Source: Firmicutes bacterium UBA1422 (GTDB taxonomy: Bacteria > Bacillota > Clostridia > Peptostreptococcales > Anaerovoracaceae). From it: a stretch of DNA of 21,052 bases. Shown here one piece after another: positions 1 to 6,445 of the stretch; position 1 is the stretch's first letter, and the number at the start of each line of letters is the position of its first letter. The stretch covers positions 1 through 21,052 of the forward strand of contig DBPK01000019.1 in assembly GCA_002304835.1 (NCBI GenBank). Direction: 5' to 3'. Below the pieces are notes generated by a model. That model ran no database searches, had not been told where the DNA came from, and saw only the letters and a program-made list of their open reading frames with translations. The position numbers and the translations under genes were made by a program.

Positions 1-57
1 GAACCTGCGGCCTTTGCGTCCCGAACGCAACGCTCTACCAAGCTGAGCCACATCCCG
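1..57 (-). tRNA. tRNA-Pro (anticodon CGG), 5' part
   Basis: The reverse complement reads as the 5' part of a tRNA. It has an acceptor strand CGGGATG, a D-arm GCTC-AGCTTGGTA-GAGC, and an anticodon stem TTGCG/CGCAA enclosing the loop TTCGGGA, which gives anticodon CGG and decodes CCG proline. The start of the T-arm (GCAGGTTC) is reached at the window edge, so the 3' end lies outside. No tRNA for another amino acid is visible beside it within the window. The identity is read from the anticodon loop and from similarity to bacterial proline tRNAs. Confidence 0.93.
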
Positions 58-75
58 CTGAAAGCGACCTCAATT

Positions 76-104
76 ATATTATCATTTTTTCCGATCCGAT
101 TCAA
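76..104 (-). promoter_or_regulatory. Promoter of the tRNA-Pro gene
   Basis: On the minus strand TTGAAT (99-104) and TAATAT (76-81) are separated by exactly 17 bp. A TG dinucleotide one base upstream of the -10 (TGATAATAT) makes it an extended -10. Transcription would start about 10 bases before the mature tRNA 5' end at 57. The tRNA therefore has its own promoter behind the etfA terminator. Confidence 0.7.
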
Positions 105-135
105 CAAAAAATATGCATTTTCATCAGGGATACAA

Positions 136-182
136 TATAAAAATCATCTCTGCCCCAAGGGTTTCTTGAGGGCAGAGATGAT
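136..182 (-). terminator. Intrinsic terminator of the bcd-etfB-etfA operon
   Basis: A perfect 13-bp inverted repeat (143-155 with 170-182) encloses a 14-nt loop. On the minus strand it is followed by a T-rich tract (GATTTTTATAT, 133-144 region). It lies about 35 nt after the etfA stop and ahead of the tRNA promoter. Confidence 0.88.
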
Positions 183-215
183 ATTATGATCAGCCATGGA
201 TCTGTTTGTATTTAT

Positions 216-1532
216 CTACTGTTTTGTCGAAGCATCATAAAGCTCTTCTGCCTTGTCCCATTCTTCTATGATCTTTGGTATGACCTTGTAAAGGTCACCA
301 ACGATGCCGTAATCTGCAACTTCAAATATGGGTGCATCCGGATCTTTGTTTATTGCCACGATCATATCGGATGTCTGCATTCCGGCCAGATGCTGTATTG
401 CTCCCGAGATCCCGCAGGCAAAATATATTTTCGGTTTAACGGTGGTTCCTGTCTGTCCTACCTGATGGGAATGATCTATCCAACCCGCATCCACTGCGGC
501 ACGGGACGAACCCACAACGCCTCCGACTTTATCTGCAAACTTCTGGATAAGCTTGAATCCCGAAGCATCGCCCAGTCCTCTTCCGCCTGAACAGATTATT
601 TCCGCATCAGTAAGGGAAACAAGTTCTTTTGCTGATTTTACTATATCAATTATCTCGACCCTTATGTCATCCTTGCTTATAGCAGGCTTGTAGTCTACCC
701 TCTCTCCCGTTGCACCGGGGGCCTTTTCTCTCTTCTGCATTACACCCGGCCTTACAGTTGACATCTGAGGTCTGGTCCTTGGGCAGATAATTGTAGCCAT
801 CAGGTTTCCACCGAAAGCCGGTCGGGTCTGTTTTATGCCTGTGCTTTCATCATTGGGGTCAAGGGTGGATGTGTCAAGAGTAGTATTCTTTTTTGCATAT
901 TCTATATAGCTTGAGACCTTGACATCAAGTCTTGTGCAGTCAGCAGTAAGACCTGTATCCAATCTTGCAGCGACCCTTGGGGCCAGATCTCTTCCTATAT
1001 GTGTTGCTCCGTATATTACTATCTCCGGTTTCATCTCTTGGATGGCATCAGTAAGTACTTTGGTATATCCGTCTGTTGTATAGTTTTTCAGTAAAGGATC
1101 CTGTATCATGATGACCCTTTCTGCTCCATACTCATAACATTCCTTTTCAAGGGCATCAACCTTTGCATTTTTGTCGCCTATGATAACAGCGCATACTTTT
1201 GTGTCCGGACTTATTTCCTTTGCCAGTCTGTATCCTTCGCCTATCAGCTCCAGGGCCACATTCATAAGCTTGCCGTTTCTCTGTTCCGCAAATACCCATA
1301 TATGTTTATATGCAGAAAAATCCACTTCCCCGCCCTGTGTCTTTTTTTCGATTATTGCACCGTATTTGCAGGCAGTAAGGCACTGGTTGCAGAAGGTGCA
1401 TTTAGAATTTACTTTTGCCACCTTCCCCAGCTTATTGCCGTCATAAGGCTCAAATTCAAATGCATCCATGGGGCATGATTTGAAACATATGCCGCATCCT
1501 ATACATTTATCTTTTTTTATCTCAATTGCCAT
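216..1532 (-). CDS. etfA: Electron transfer flavoprotein alpha subunit with N-terminal 2[4Fe-4S] ferredoxin domain
   Basis: 438 aa, about 100 residues longer than a plain EtfA. Residues 1-65 are a bacterial-type ferredoxin domain with two complete clusters: C10, C13, C16, C20 and C45, C48, C51, C55. Residues from about 75 to 260 are the EtfA nucleotide-binding half. From about 300 on is the FAD-binding half, with GGRGLGDASGF, SSRAAVDAGW and QVGQTGTTV. With EtfB it forms the ETF that feeds Bcd in the cytoplasm. In several anaerobes, for example the caffeyl-CoA reductase CarE, the ferredoxin module is fused to EtfA and is thought to pass electrons to or from ferredoxin. The start is supported by a GAAGGAGGG site 8-9 nt upstream. 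It is the last gene of bcd-etfB-etfA, 18 nt after etfB, and is followed by a strong terminator. Family assignment is secure; the bifurcating role is inferred. Confidence 0.95.
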   Translation of the reverse strand: MAIEIKKDKCIGCGICFKSCPMDAFEFEPYDGNKLGKVAKVNSKCTFCNQCLTACKYGAIIEKKTQGGEVDFSAYKHIWVFAEQRNGKLMNVALELIGEGYRLAKEISPDTKVCAVIIGDKNAKVDALEKECYEYGAERVIMIQDPLLKNYTTDGYTKVLTDAIQEMKPEIVIYGATHIGRDLAPRVAARLDTGLTADCTRLDVKVSSYIEYAKKNTTLDTSTLDPNDESTGIKQTRPAFGGNLMATIICPRTRPQMSTVRPGVMQKREKAPGATGERVDYKPAISKDDIRVEIIDIVKSAKELVSLTDAEIICSGGRGLGDASGFKLIQKFADKVGGVVGSSRAAVDAGWIDHSHQVGQTGTTVKPKIYFACGISGAIQHLAGMQTSDMIVAINKDPDAPIFEVADYGIVGDLYKVIPKIIEEWDKAEELYDASTKQ

Positions 1533-1550
1533 TTTTGTTTTCCCTCCTTC

Positions 1551-2351
1551 TTATACTACATGCTTGCCTTTTAGGCCTATCAGAAGTTTTTCCGCAACTT
1601 CCTTTTCGGTGTCGCCTTCCAGGATAACGCCCTTGCCTTTGGGGGCAGGAGTGAATGAACGGAAAACGTTGGTCGGAGATGCTTCAAGACCTACAGTATC
1701 AAGATCAACTGCTATGTCATTTGCACTCCATACATGGATGGGCTTTTCATTGGCACTGAATATTCCCTCAATGGTCATATATCTTGGGGCATTAAGTTCC
1801 TTTATGGCCGTCAGCATACATGGCGTCTTGATTTTTATGACTTCATAACCGTCTTCCAACGCTCTTTTTACTGTTATGCTTTTCATGTCTTTTTCTATTT
1901 CAAATTCCTGAACATATGTGACCTGGGGAAGATCCATTTTTTCTGCTATCTGTGGTCCCACCTGGGCGGTGTCCCCGTCTATTGCCTGACGACCTGCAAA
2001 GATAAGATCAAACTCACCGATCTTTCTTATGGCAGCGGCAACTGCATTGGATGTTGCCCATGTGTCGGAACCTCCGACGGCTCTGTCACTGACAAGAACT
2101 CCCTCGTCAGCTCCCATGGCCAGACATTCAAGAAGCATGTCCTTTGCCTGAGGCGGACCCATGGATACCACTGTTATATGAGTGTCAGGATATTTATCTT
2201 TTATTTTAAGAGCTTCTTCCAGCGCATTTGCATCGTCATGGTTCAGGATGCTTGGAACGCCTTCTCTGATCAATGTGCCTGTTTTAGGATTGATCTTGAT
2301 AACATTTGTATCAGGTACCTGTTTTGCACATACGATTATTTTAAATGCCAT
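1551..2351 (-). CDS. etfB: Electron transfer flavoprotein beta subunit
   Basis: 266 aa, the usual EtfB length, starting MAFKIIVCAKQVPDT. It shows the EtfB signature region FAGRQAIDGDTAQVGP and a conserved C-terminal half ending in GLKGKHVV. It pairs with EtfA to carry flavin electrons to butyryl-CoA dehydrogenase; in bifurcating ETFs the beta subunit holds the flavin that accepts a hydride from NADH. I chose the ATG at 2349-2351. It has AGGAGG (2361-2366) 9 nt upstream and lies 19 nt after the bcd stop. The reading frame continues upstream to an ATG at 2429, but that would overlap bcd by about 59 nt and add a basic extension not expected for the family. Confidence 0.95.
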   Translation of the reverse strand: MAFKIIVCAKQVPDTNVIKINPKTGTLIREGVPSILNHDDANALEEALKIKDKYPDTHITVVSMGPPQAKDMLLECLAMGADEGVLVSDRAVGGSDTWATSNAVAAAIRKIGEFDLIFAGRQAIDGDTAQVGPQIAEKMDLPQVTYVQEFEIEKDMKSITVKRALEDGYEVIKIKTPCMLTAIKELNAPRYMTIEGIFSANEKPIHVWSANDIAVDLDTVGLEASPTNVFRSFTPAPKGKGVILEGDTEKEVAEKLLIGLKGKHVV

Positions 2352-2370
2352 TTTCGTTTTCCTCCTGTCT

Positions 2371-3516
2371 TTATTTACCGAAAACCGATGCTGCGATAAC
2401 CATCTTCTGAACTTCTGAAGTACCTTCATATATTTCAGTTATCTTGGCGTCTCTCATCATTCTCTCCACCGGATAGTCTTTTGTGTATCCATATCCTCCA
2501 TGGAGTTGAACAGCTTTGGTTGTAACGTACATAGCAGTCTCTGCCGCAAAAAGCTTTGCCATGGCAGAATACTTTCCGTAGGGCAGGTTTCTGTCCTTCA
2601 TGTCTGCTGCCTGGTATATCAGCAGCCTTGCCGCCTCTATCTGTGTTGCCATATTTGCCACCTCAAACTGCAGAGCTTCCATCTGGGATAATTTTTTGCC
2701 AAACTGTTTTCTTGCTTTCATATAATCAACGGTCACATCAAATGCACCCTGGGCTATGCCAAGTGCCTGAGATGCTATCCCTATACGGCCTCCGTCAAGA
2801 GTTGACATGGCAACTTTGAATCCGTCTCCTACTTGTCCCAGAAGTCTATCCTTTGGAATAGTGCAGTTCTGGAAAATAAGTTCTGTTGTAGAAGACGCAC
2901 ATATACCCATTTTATCCTCTGTTTTACCTATTGAAAATCCGGGATCGTCTTTTTCGACTATAAAAGCACTTATCCCTCCTCTGGTTTTCTTTTTCTTATC
3001 GGTCATGGCCATTATTATGAATACATCTGCATATCCGCCATTGGTTATGAACACTTTTGCACCGTTAAGTACCCATTGATCTCCGTTAAGGTCAGCTCTT
3101 GTCTGCTGTCCACCCGCATCTGTTCCCGCATTGGGCTCTGTCAGCCCGAAAGCTCCAAGCTTCCTTCCGGAACAAAGATCCGCCAGGTATTTTTCTTTCT
3201 GCTCATCATTGCCCCATGCATATATGGGCCAGCAACAAAGAGATGTATGCGCAGAACATATAACGCCGGTTGATCCGCATACTCTTGAAAGTTCTTCTAC
3301 AGCTATTGCATATGAAAGCTGGTCTCCGCCTGCTCCTCCTACTTCTCTGGGAAACGGTATACCTAAAAGCCCGTAATCTGCCATTTTCTTTACATTCTCT
3401 TCAGGAAATCTGTGTTCAGCATCGATATCGGCTGCGATCGGTTCAACTTCATTGGTCGCAAACTCTCTCACCATCTTCCTCACAAATTCCTGTTCTTTGG
3501 TCAGTTGAAAGTTCAT
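2371..3516 (-). CDS. bcd: Short-chain acyl-CoA (butyryl-CoA) dehydrogenase
   Basis: 381 aa, typical for an acyl-CoA dehydrogenase. Visible landmarks are the N-terminal helical domain, the flavin-contacting segments FGLTEPNAGTDAG and VFITNGGYADVF, the C-terminal LHGGYGYTKDYPVERM, and the catalytic glutamate E364 in YEGTSE. It is FAD-dependent and reduces crotonyl-CoA to butyryl-CoA in the direction used by butyrate producers, with electrons supplied by EtfAB. Its place directly ahead of etfB and etfA supports a Bcd-EtfAB complex. crt, hbd and thl, which accompany it in many clostridia, are absent here. AGGAGG (3524-3529) lies 7 nt before the ATG. A Rex-like operator lies upstream. Substrate chain length is inferred from context, and another short acyl-CoA is possible. 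Confidence 0.93.
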   Translation of the reverse strand: MNFQLTKEQEFVRKMVREFATNEVEPIAADIDAEHRFPEENVKKMADYGLLGIPFPREVGGAGGDQLSYAIAVEELSRVCGSTGVICSAHTSLCCWPIYAWGNDEQKEKYLADLCSGRKLGAFGLTEPNAGTDAGGQQTRADLNGDQWVLNGAKVFITNGGYADVFIIMAMTDKKKKTRGGISAFIVEKDDPGFSIGKTEDKMGICASSTTELIFQNCTIPKDRLLGQVGDGFKVAMSTLDGGRIGIASQALGIAQGAFDVTVDYMKARKQFGKKLSQMEALQFEVANMATQIEAARLLIYQAADMKDRNLPYGKYSAMAKLFAAETAMYVTTKAVQLHGGYGYTKDYPVERMMRDAKITEIYEGTSEVQKMVIAASVFGK

Positions 3517-3587
3517 GTAATTGCCTCCTTAAATATTTTTATCGGTTAATTATTATCTTGAATATACAATCCGTGTTTTTGTCAAAA

Positions 3588-3615
3588 GTATATTGTTATA
3601 TTTCTAACAATATAC
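3588..3615. promoter_or_regulatory. Rex-type operator upstream of bcd-etfB-etfA
   Basis: A perfect inverted repeat with 11-bp arms (3588-3598 and 3605-3615) and a 6-bp centre. Its inner 18 bp (3593-3610) read TTGTTA-N6-TAACAA and match 12 of the 14 specified positions of the Rex consensus TTGTTAANNNNTTAACAA. It lies about 72 bp upstream of the bcd start. A minus-strand TTGACA hexamer (3580-3585) begins 2 bp downstream of it. No well-spaced -10 accompanies that hexamer: the nearest candidates are TATATT after 13 bp and GATAAT after 22 bp, so the core promoter is unresolved. Rex is an NADH-responsive repressor known to control butyryl-CoA synthesis genes in clostridia. Confidence 0.75.
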
Positions 3616-3697
3616 CATAATCAGTAAACCATGTTTTGGGTATTTTTGCAAGCAAATTTTATTATTTTTTCACTTAAGTTTTAATAAAAACATTGCT

Positions 3698-3727
3698 GAA
3701 ATTCCAACGTTTTTTAACGGAAATTTC
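3698..3727. repeat. Imperfect inverted repeat between bcd and the small ORF
   Basis: GAAATTCC and GGAAATTTC flank a CGTT-TTTT-AACG core, with a two-base bulge on one side and a single extra A on the other. It lies in the roughly 300-bp gene-free stretch between bcd and the 35-codon ORF. It could be an operator or a chance AT-rich hairpin; there is no T-tract on either side. Apart from this, the Rex-like operator and the small ORF's promoter, I see nothing else in this stretch. Confidence 0.3.
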
Positions 3728-3747
3728 TGACTTTTCTAACTTTTGGC

Positions 3748-3777
3748 TTGCTCCTTTTGCATTTGTCATGTTACAAT
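3748..3777 (+). promoter_or_regulatory. Putative promoter of the 35-codon ORF
   Basis: Plus-strand TGTTACAAT (3769-3777) is an extended -10 element. TTGCTC (3748-3753) lies 18 bp upstream of the TACAAT hexamer as a weak -35. Transcription would start near 3784, leaving a leader of about 32 nt before the ATG at 3816. Confidence 0.5.
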
Positions 3778-3815
3778 AAAATAAAGCATGATATATTGCT
3801 TTCAAGGAGGTATTT

Positions 3816-3923
3816 ATGAATAATAGATCCAAGCTGCTTTTAGTCATATTTTCGGTGGGTTTTGCTGCCGGCATAACTGCGCTGGCTTTTTGTTTCTCTA
3901 AATGCAAAAAAAAGCATTCGTGA
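3816..3923 (+). CDS. Small putative single-pass membrane peptide (35 aa), unknown function
   Basis: A 35-codon ORF beginning MNNRSKLLLVIFSVGFAA and ending FCFSKCKKKHS. A near-perfect Shine-Dalgarno AAGGAGG (3804-3810) sits 5 nt before the ATG. There is an extended -10 promoter candidate upstream and an intrinsic terminator 30 nt after the TGA. Residues 7-28 form one hydrophobic helix with small-residue spacing (GFAAG). A short positive N-terminus (R4, K6) and a strongly basic tail (KCKKKH) flank it, and there are cysteines at 26 and 30. It has no lipobox. It sits alone on the plus strand between leftward bcd and thiI. I do not recognise the family. The complete expression signals argue that it is a real gene. 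Confidence 0.62.
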   Translation: MNNRSKLLLVIFSVGFAAGITALAFCFSKCKKKHS

Positions 3924-3952
3924 TTTGCAGCTTTCATATCAGATATGTTCAT

Positions 3953-3985
3953 TAAAAAAAGCGGAGATCCCGCTTTTTTTTATTT
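3953..3985. terminator. Bidirectional terminator between the small ORF and thiI
   Basis: Stem AAAAAAAGCGG (3954-3964) with CCGCTTTTTTT (3970-3980) around a 5-nt loop. It has a T-tract on both strands. It ends transcription of the plus-strand small ORF and of the minus-strand desulfurase-thiI operon. The thiI stop codon (3980-3982) lies at the edge of the stem. Confidence 0.85.
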
Positions 3986-5164
3986 TGGGTATATTTCACA
4001 TATCTCTTCTGAGCCTAAAGCTTTCTCGATGAGCTCGTCTGCGCAAAGCCGTTCTTCGGATCTTTTTATCCTCTCAATCTTTGGCCTTGTGACGGGATGT
4101 TTTGGGAGGAAAACTGTACAACAGTCTTCATATGGCTTTATAGATACTTCATATGTTTCTATTTCTTTTGCAATATCCATGATATCAACTTTATCCATGG
4201 CGATGAGAGGTCTCATGACAGGCATTTGTACCGCTTCGTCCGTTACTATTATGGCATCAGCCGTCTGGCTTGCCACCTGCCCCAGGCTTTCCCCTGTTAT
4301 AAGCATTCCGCATCCGGCGGCTTCGGCGACTTTTTCTGCGATACGCATCATGAAACGTCTAAGCAGCACTGTGGTTTCCTCTTCGGGGCAATTCTGTACT
4401 ATCTTTTCCTGTATAGGAAGCAGATTTATCATATGCAATTTGAATCTGCTGCAGTATATGGCCAGTATCGATGCCAGCTCAGCCACTTTTTCCTGTGCTC
4501 TTTGACTGGTATAAGGGTATGAATGAAAATGAACTGCTTCTATCTGCATCCCTCTTTTTGCCATCATCCATGCAGCCACGGGACTGTCTATTCCCCCGGA
4601 AAGCAATATCATTCCCCTTCCGTTGGTGCCCAGGGGAAGCCCTCCGAAACCTTTTATTTTCTGCTGATATATATATGTTTTATCATGTCTGAGGTCAACA
4701 AAAAGATGTACATCGGGATCGTGCACATCAACACCGAGTACACCGCATCCCTTTAGAACTGCAGCACCGATTTTTTTTGCTATGTCAGGTGATTTCACGG
4801 GAAAGGATTTGTCTGCCCGCTTTGCCTCGACCTTGAATGTCCTTATACCATTTTTCTTTATCAGGTCATTCATATAGGAAACTGCCGCCGTTCCTATTTT
4901 CTCCATGTCGGACTCCACCTCAACGGCAGGACTTATGGATGCAATGCCGAAAACTTTTCCTGTTTCTTTGAGGATCTCTTTTTCATCCGTTGCTTTTTCT
5001 GCCCGAACAAAAATAAGTCCCTCATGTCTTTTCACTTCTATGCCGGGGAACTTTTTGAGTATCTTCTTGATCCTGTCCGCCAGCATACGCTCAAAATATG
5101 GTTTGTTCTGACCTTTAAGAGCAGTTTCTCCGCATCTTATGATATAAATGTTTTTTTCGTTCAT
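3980..5164 (-). CDS. thiI: tRNA 4-thiouridine synthetase ThiI (no rhodanese domain)
   Basis: 394 aa, the short Bacillus-like form. The N-terminal ferredoxin-like segment begins MNEKNIYIIRCGETALKGQN. A THUMP domain follows, to about residue 165. The PP-loop ATP pyrophosphatase motif SGGIDS is at 189-194. The C-terminal part has YEDCCTVFLPKHP with adjacent cysteines. It adenylates U8 of tRNA and inserts sulfur. The E. coli protein has an extra C-terminal rhodanese domain that is absent here, so sulfur probably comes directly from the adjacent cysteine desulfurase. The ATG overlaps the desulfurase stop by 4 nt (5161-5164), which suggests translational coupling. A role in thiamin thiazole synthesis is possible, but no thi genes are nearby. 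Confidence 0.95.
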   Translation of the reverse strand: MNEKNIYIIRCGETALKGQNKPYFERMLADRIKKILKKFPGIEVKRHEGLIFVRAEKATDEKEILKETGKVFGIASISPAVEVESDMEKIGTAAVSYMNDLIKKNGIRTFKVEAKRADKSFPVKSPDIAKKIGAAVLKGCGVLGVDVHDPDVHLFVDLRHDKTYIYQQKIKGFGGLPLGTNGRGMILLSGGIDSPVAAWMMAKRGMQIEAVHFHSYPYTSQRAQEKVAELASILAIYCSRFKLHMINLLPIQEKIVQNCPEEETTVLLRRFMMRIAEKVAEAAGCGMLITGESLGQVASQTADAIIVTDEAVQMPVMRPLIAMDKVDIMDIAKEIETYEVSIKPYEDCCTVFLPKHPVTRPKIERIKRSEERLCADELIEKALGSEEICEIYPK

Positions 5165-6354
5165 CTCAGGCTCCCGAGTTTTCTGAATCTATCAACTGCT
5201 TTTTTTAGATTATACACGACACGGTCCATTTCTTCAATCGTATTGCCTTCACTCAAACTGAACCTTATTGCGCCTTCAGATTCTTTTTCCGAAAGCCCCA
5301 TTGCTGCAAGGACATGGCTTTTGGTCTTCTTGTTTGAGGAACATGCAGCTCCTGTAGAAACAAAAATACCCTCCTGCTCCAGGCTGTGAAGGATCACTTC
5401 CCCCCTTGTCCCTAAAAAAGAAATGTTCAGAATGGAAGGGCTGCAAAGGGGCATACCGTTTTCCTGATTTTTCTCATAGCATGAATAATCAGGGCTGTTT
5501 ACCCTTATATCCTCTATTTCCTTTTTTATACCTTCAAGCAGATATTTTCGGACTCCTGCCACTCTTTTCATTTTTTCTACCATACCGCCTGATGCTTTCT
5601 CTGCAGCGATACCGAATCCTGCTATGGCCGGAACATTTTCCGTACCTGAACGAAATTTGTTTTCCTGACCGCCCCCCAGTATCAAAGGCTTTATGTTGAT
5701 CCCTTTTTTTATCCATAGTGCTCCCACGCCTTTGGGCCCATGTATTTTATGCGAACTTATTGATATCATGTCCGCCTTATGAACCGACTGGGGAACCCTG
5801 CAAAAGGCCTGAACTGCATCTGTGTGGAACAAAGCATTCTTCTTCTGCTCTGCCGCTTCAAGTACGGGCTGTATGGTCCCCGTTTCGTTGTTTACCTTCA
5901 TTAAAGATATAAGGATGGTATCCTCGTTTATTTCTGATTTCAGCTGCTCCATATCGATCCTGCAGTTTTCATCAACTCCAATAAGAGAAATCTCAAAACC
6001 CTCTTCTTTCAGTCTTTTGAATGACTCAAGAACGGCAGGGTGCTCCGCTTCCGATGTTATCAGTTTGTTTCCATATCTTCTTCGGGCTTTTGCAGCTCCC
6101 ATTATTGCTGTATTATCGGATTCCGTCCCTCCGGAATTGAAAAAAAGATGTCCTTCTCCGGAAGCACAAAGACCCGAACGGGAAAGGGCTTCACTGACCT
6201 GTTCTCTGGATTTTTTTACTATTTTTTCAGAAGCAACTCCCATACTATGCAGGGATGAGGGGTTTCCGTATTCATCCTGCATGCATTTAAGCATTATTTT
6301 CGTCACTTCGTCATATTGCTTTGTTGTGGAACTGTTATCAAGGTATACTATCAT
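5161..6354 (-). CDS. Cysteine desulfurase (NifS/IscS family), partner of ThiI
   Basis: 397 aa PLP-dependent class V aminotransferase fold. Landmarks are YLDNSSTT at the start, NSGGTESDN (73-81), H105 stacking on PLP, HTDAVQ (177-182), the Schiff-base lysine K203 in SSHKIHGPKG, and catalytic C338 in STGAACSS. It converts cysteine to alanine and a protein persulfide. The catalytic cysteine sits in a short SSNKKTKSH loop. Overlap with thiI indicates that its main client is ThiI, like the NifZ-ThiI pairs of Firmicutes, rather than an Isc scaffold. AGGAG (6360-6364) lies 5 nt before the ATG. No separate promoter is clear; it lies 91 nt after rny, behind a terminator that may be leaky. The exact subfamily name (nifZ or iscS) is not certain. 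Confidence 0.93.
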   Translation of the reverse strand: MIVYLDNSSTTKQYDEVTKIMLKCMQDEYGNPSSLHSMGVASEKIVKKSREQVSEALSRSGLCASGEGHLFFNSGGTESDNTAIMGAAKARRRYGNKLITSEAEHPAVLESFKRLKEEGFEISLIGVDENCRIDMEQLKSEINEDTILISLMKVNNETGTIQPVLEAAEQKKNALFHTDAVQAFCRVPQSVHKADMISISSHKIHGPKGVGALWIKKGINIKPLILGGGQENKFRSGTENVPAIAGFGIAAEKASGGMVEKMKRVAGVRKYLLEGIKKEIEDIRVNSPDYSCYEKNQENGMPLCSPSILNISFLGTRGEVILHSLEQEGIFVSTGAACSSNKKTKSHVLAAMGLSEKESEGAIRFSLSEGNTIEEMDRVVYNLKKAVDRFRKLGSLR

Positions 6355-6393
6355 TTTTTCTCCTGTTCCTCTTTTCTTTGCGATGTTGCTCTT

Positions 6394-6427
6394 CTTATTA
6401 AAGAAAGGGCAGTAAAACTGCCCTTTC
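6394..6427 (-). terminator. Intrinsic terminator after rny
   Basis: A perfect 11-bp stem, GAAAGGGCAGT (6403-6413) with ACTGCCCTTTC (6417-6427), around an AAA loop. On the minus strand it is followed by a modest T-rich run (TTTAATAAG). It starts 19 nt after the rny stop. The weak T-tract may allow read-through into the desulfurase gene. Confidence 0.8.
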
Positions 6428-6445
6428 AGATCAAATTCAAAACTC

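Noticed and set aside
2352..2429. N-terminal extension of EtfB to an upstream ATG
   Set aside because: It would overlap the bcd 3' end by about 59 nt. The internal ATG has AGGAGG at good distance and gives the normal family start.
3557..3585. TTGACA with a standard 17-bp -10 as the bcd promoter
   Set aside because: The hexamer at 17 bp is TTCAAG, a poor -10. The candidates TATATT and GATAAT are at 13 and 22 bp, so I left the core promoter unassigned.
3674..3952. 92-codon minus-strand ORF opposite the small plus-strand gene
   Set aside because: It has no ribosome binding site, runs through the bidirectional terminator and the AT-rich intergenic region, and resembles no family. The plus-strand ORF with signals is preferred.
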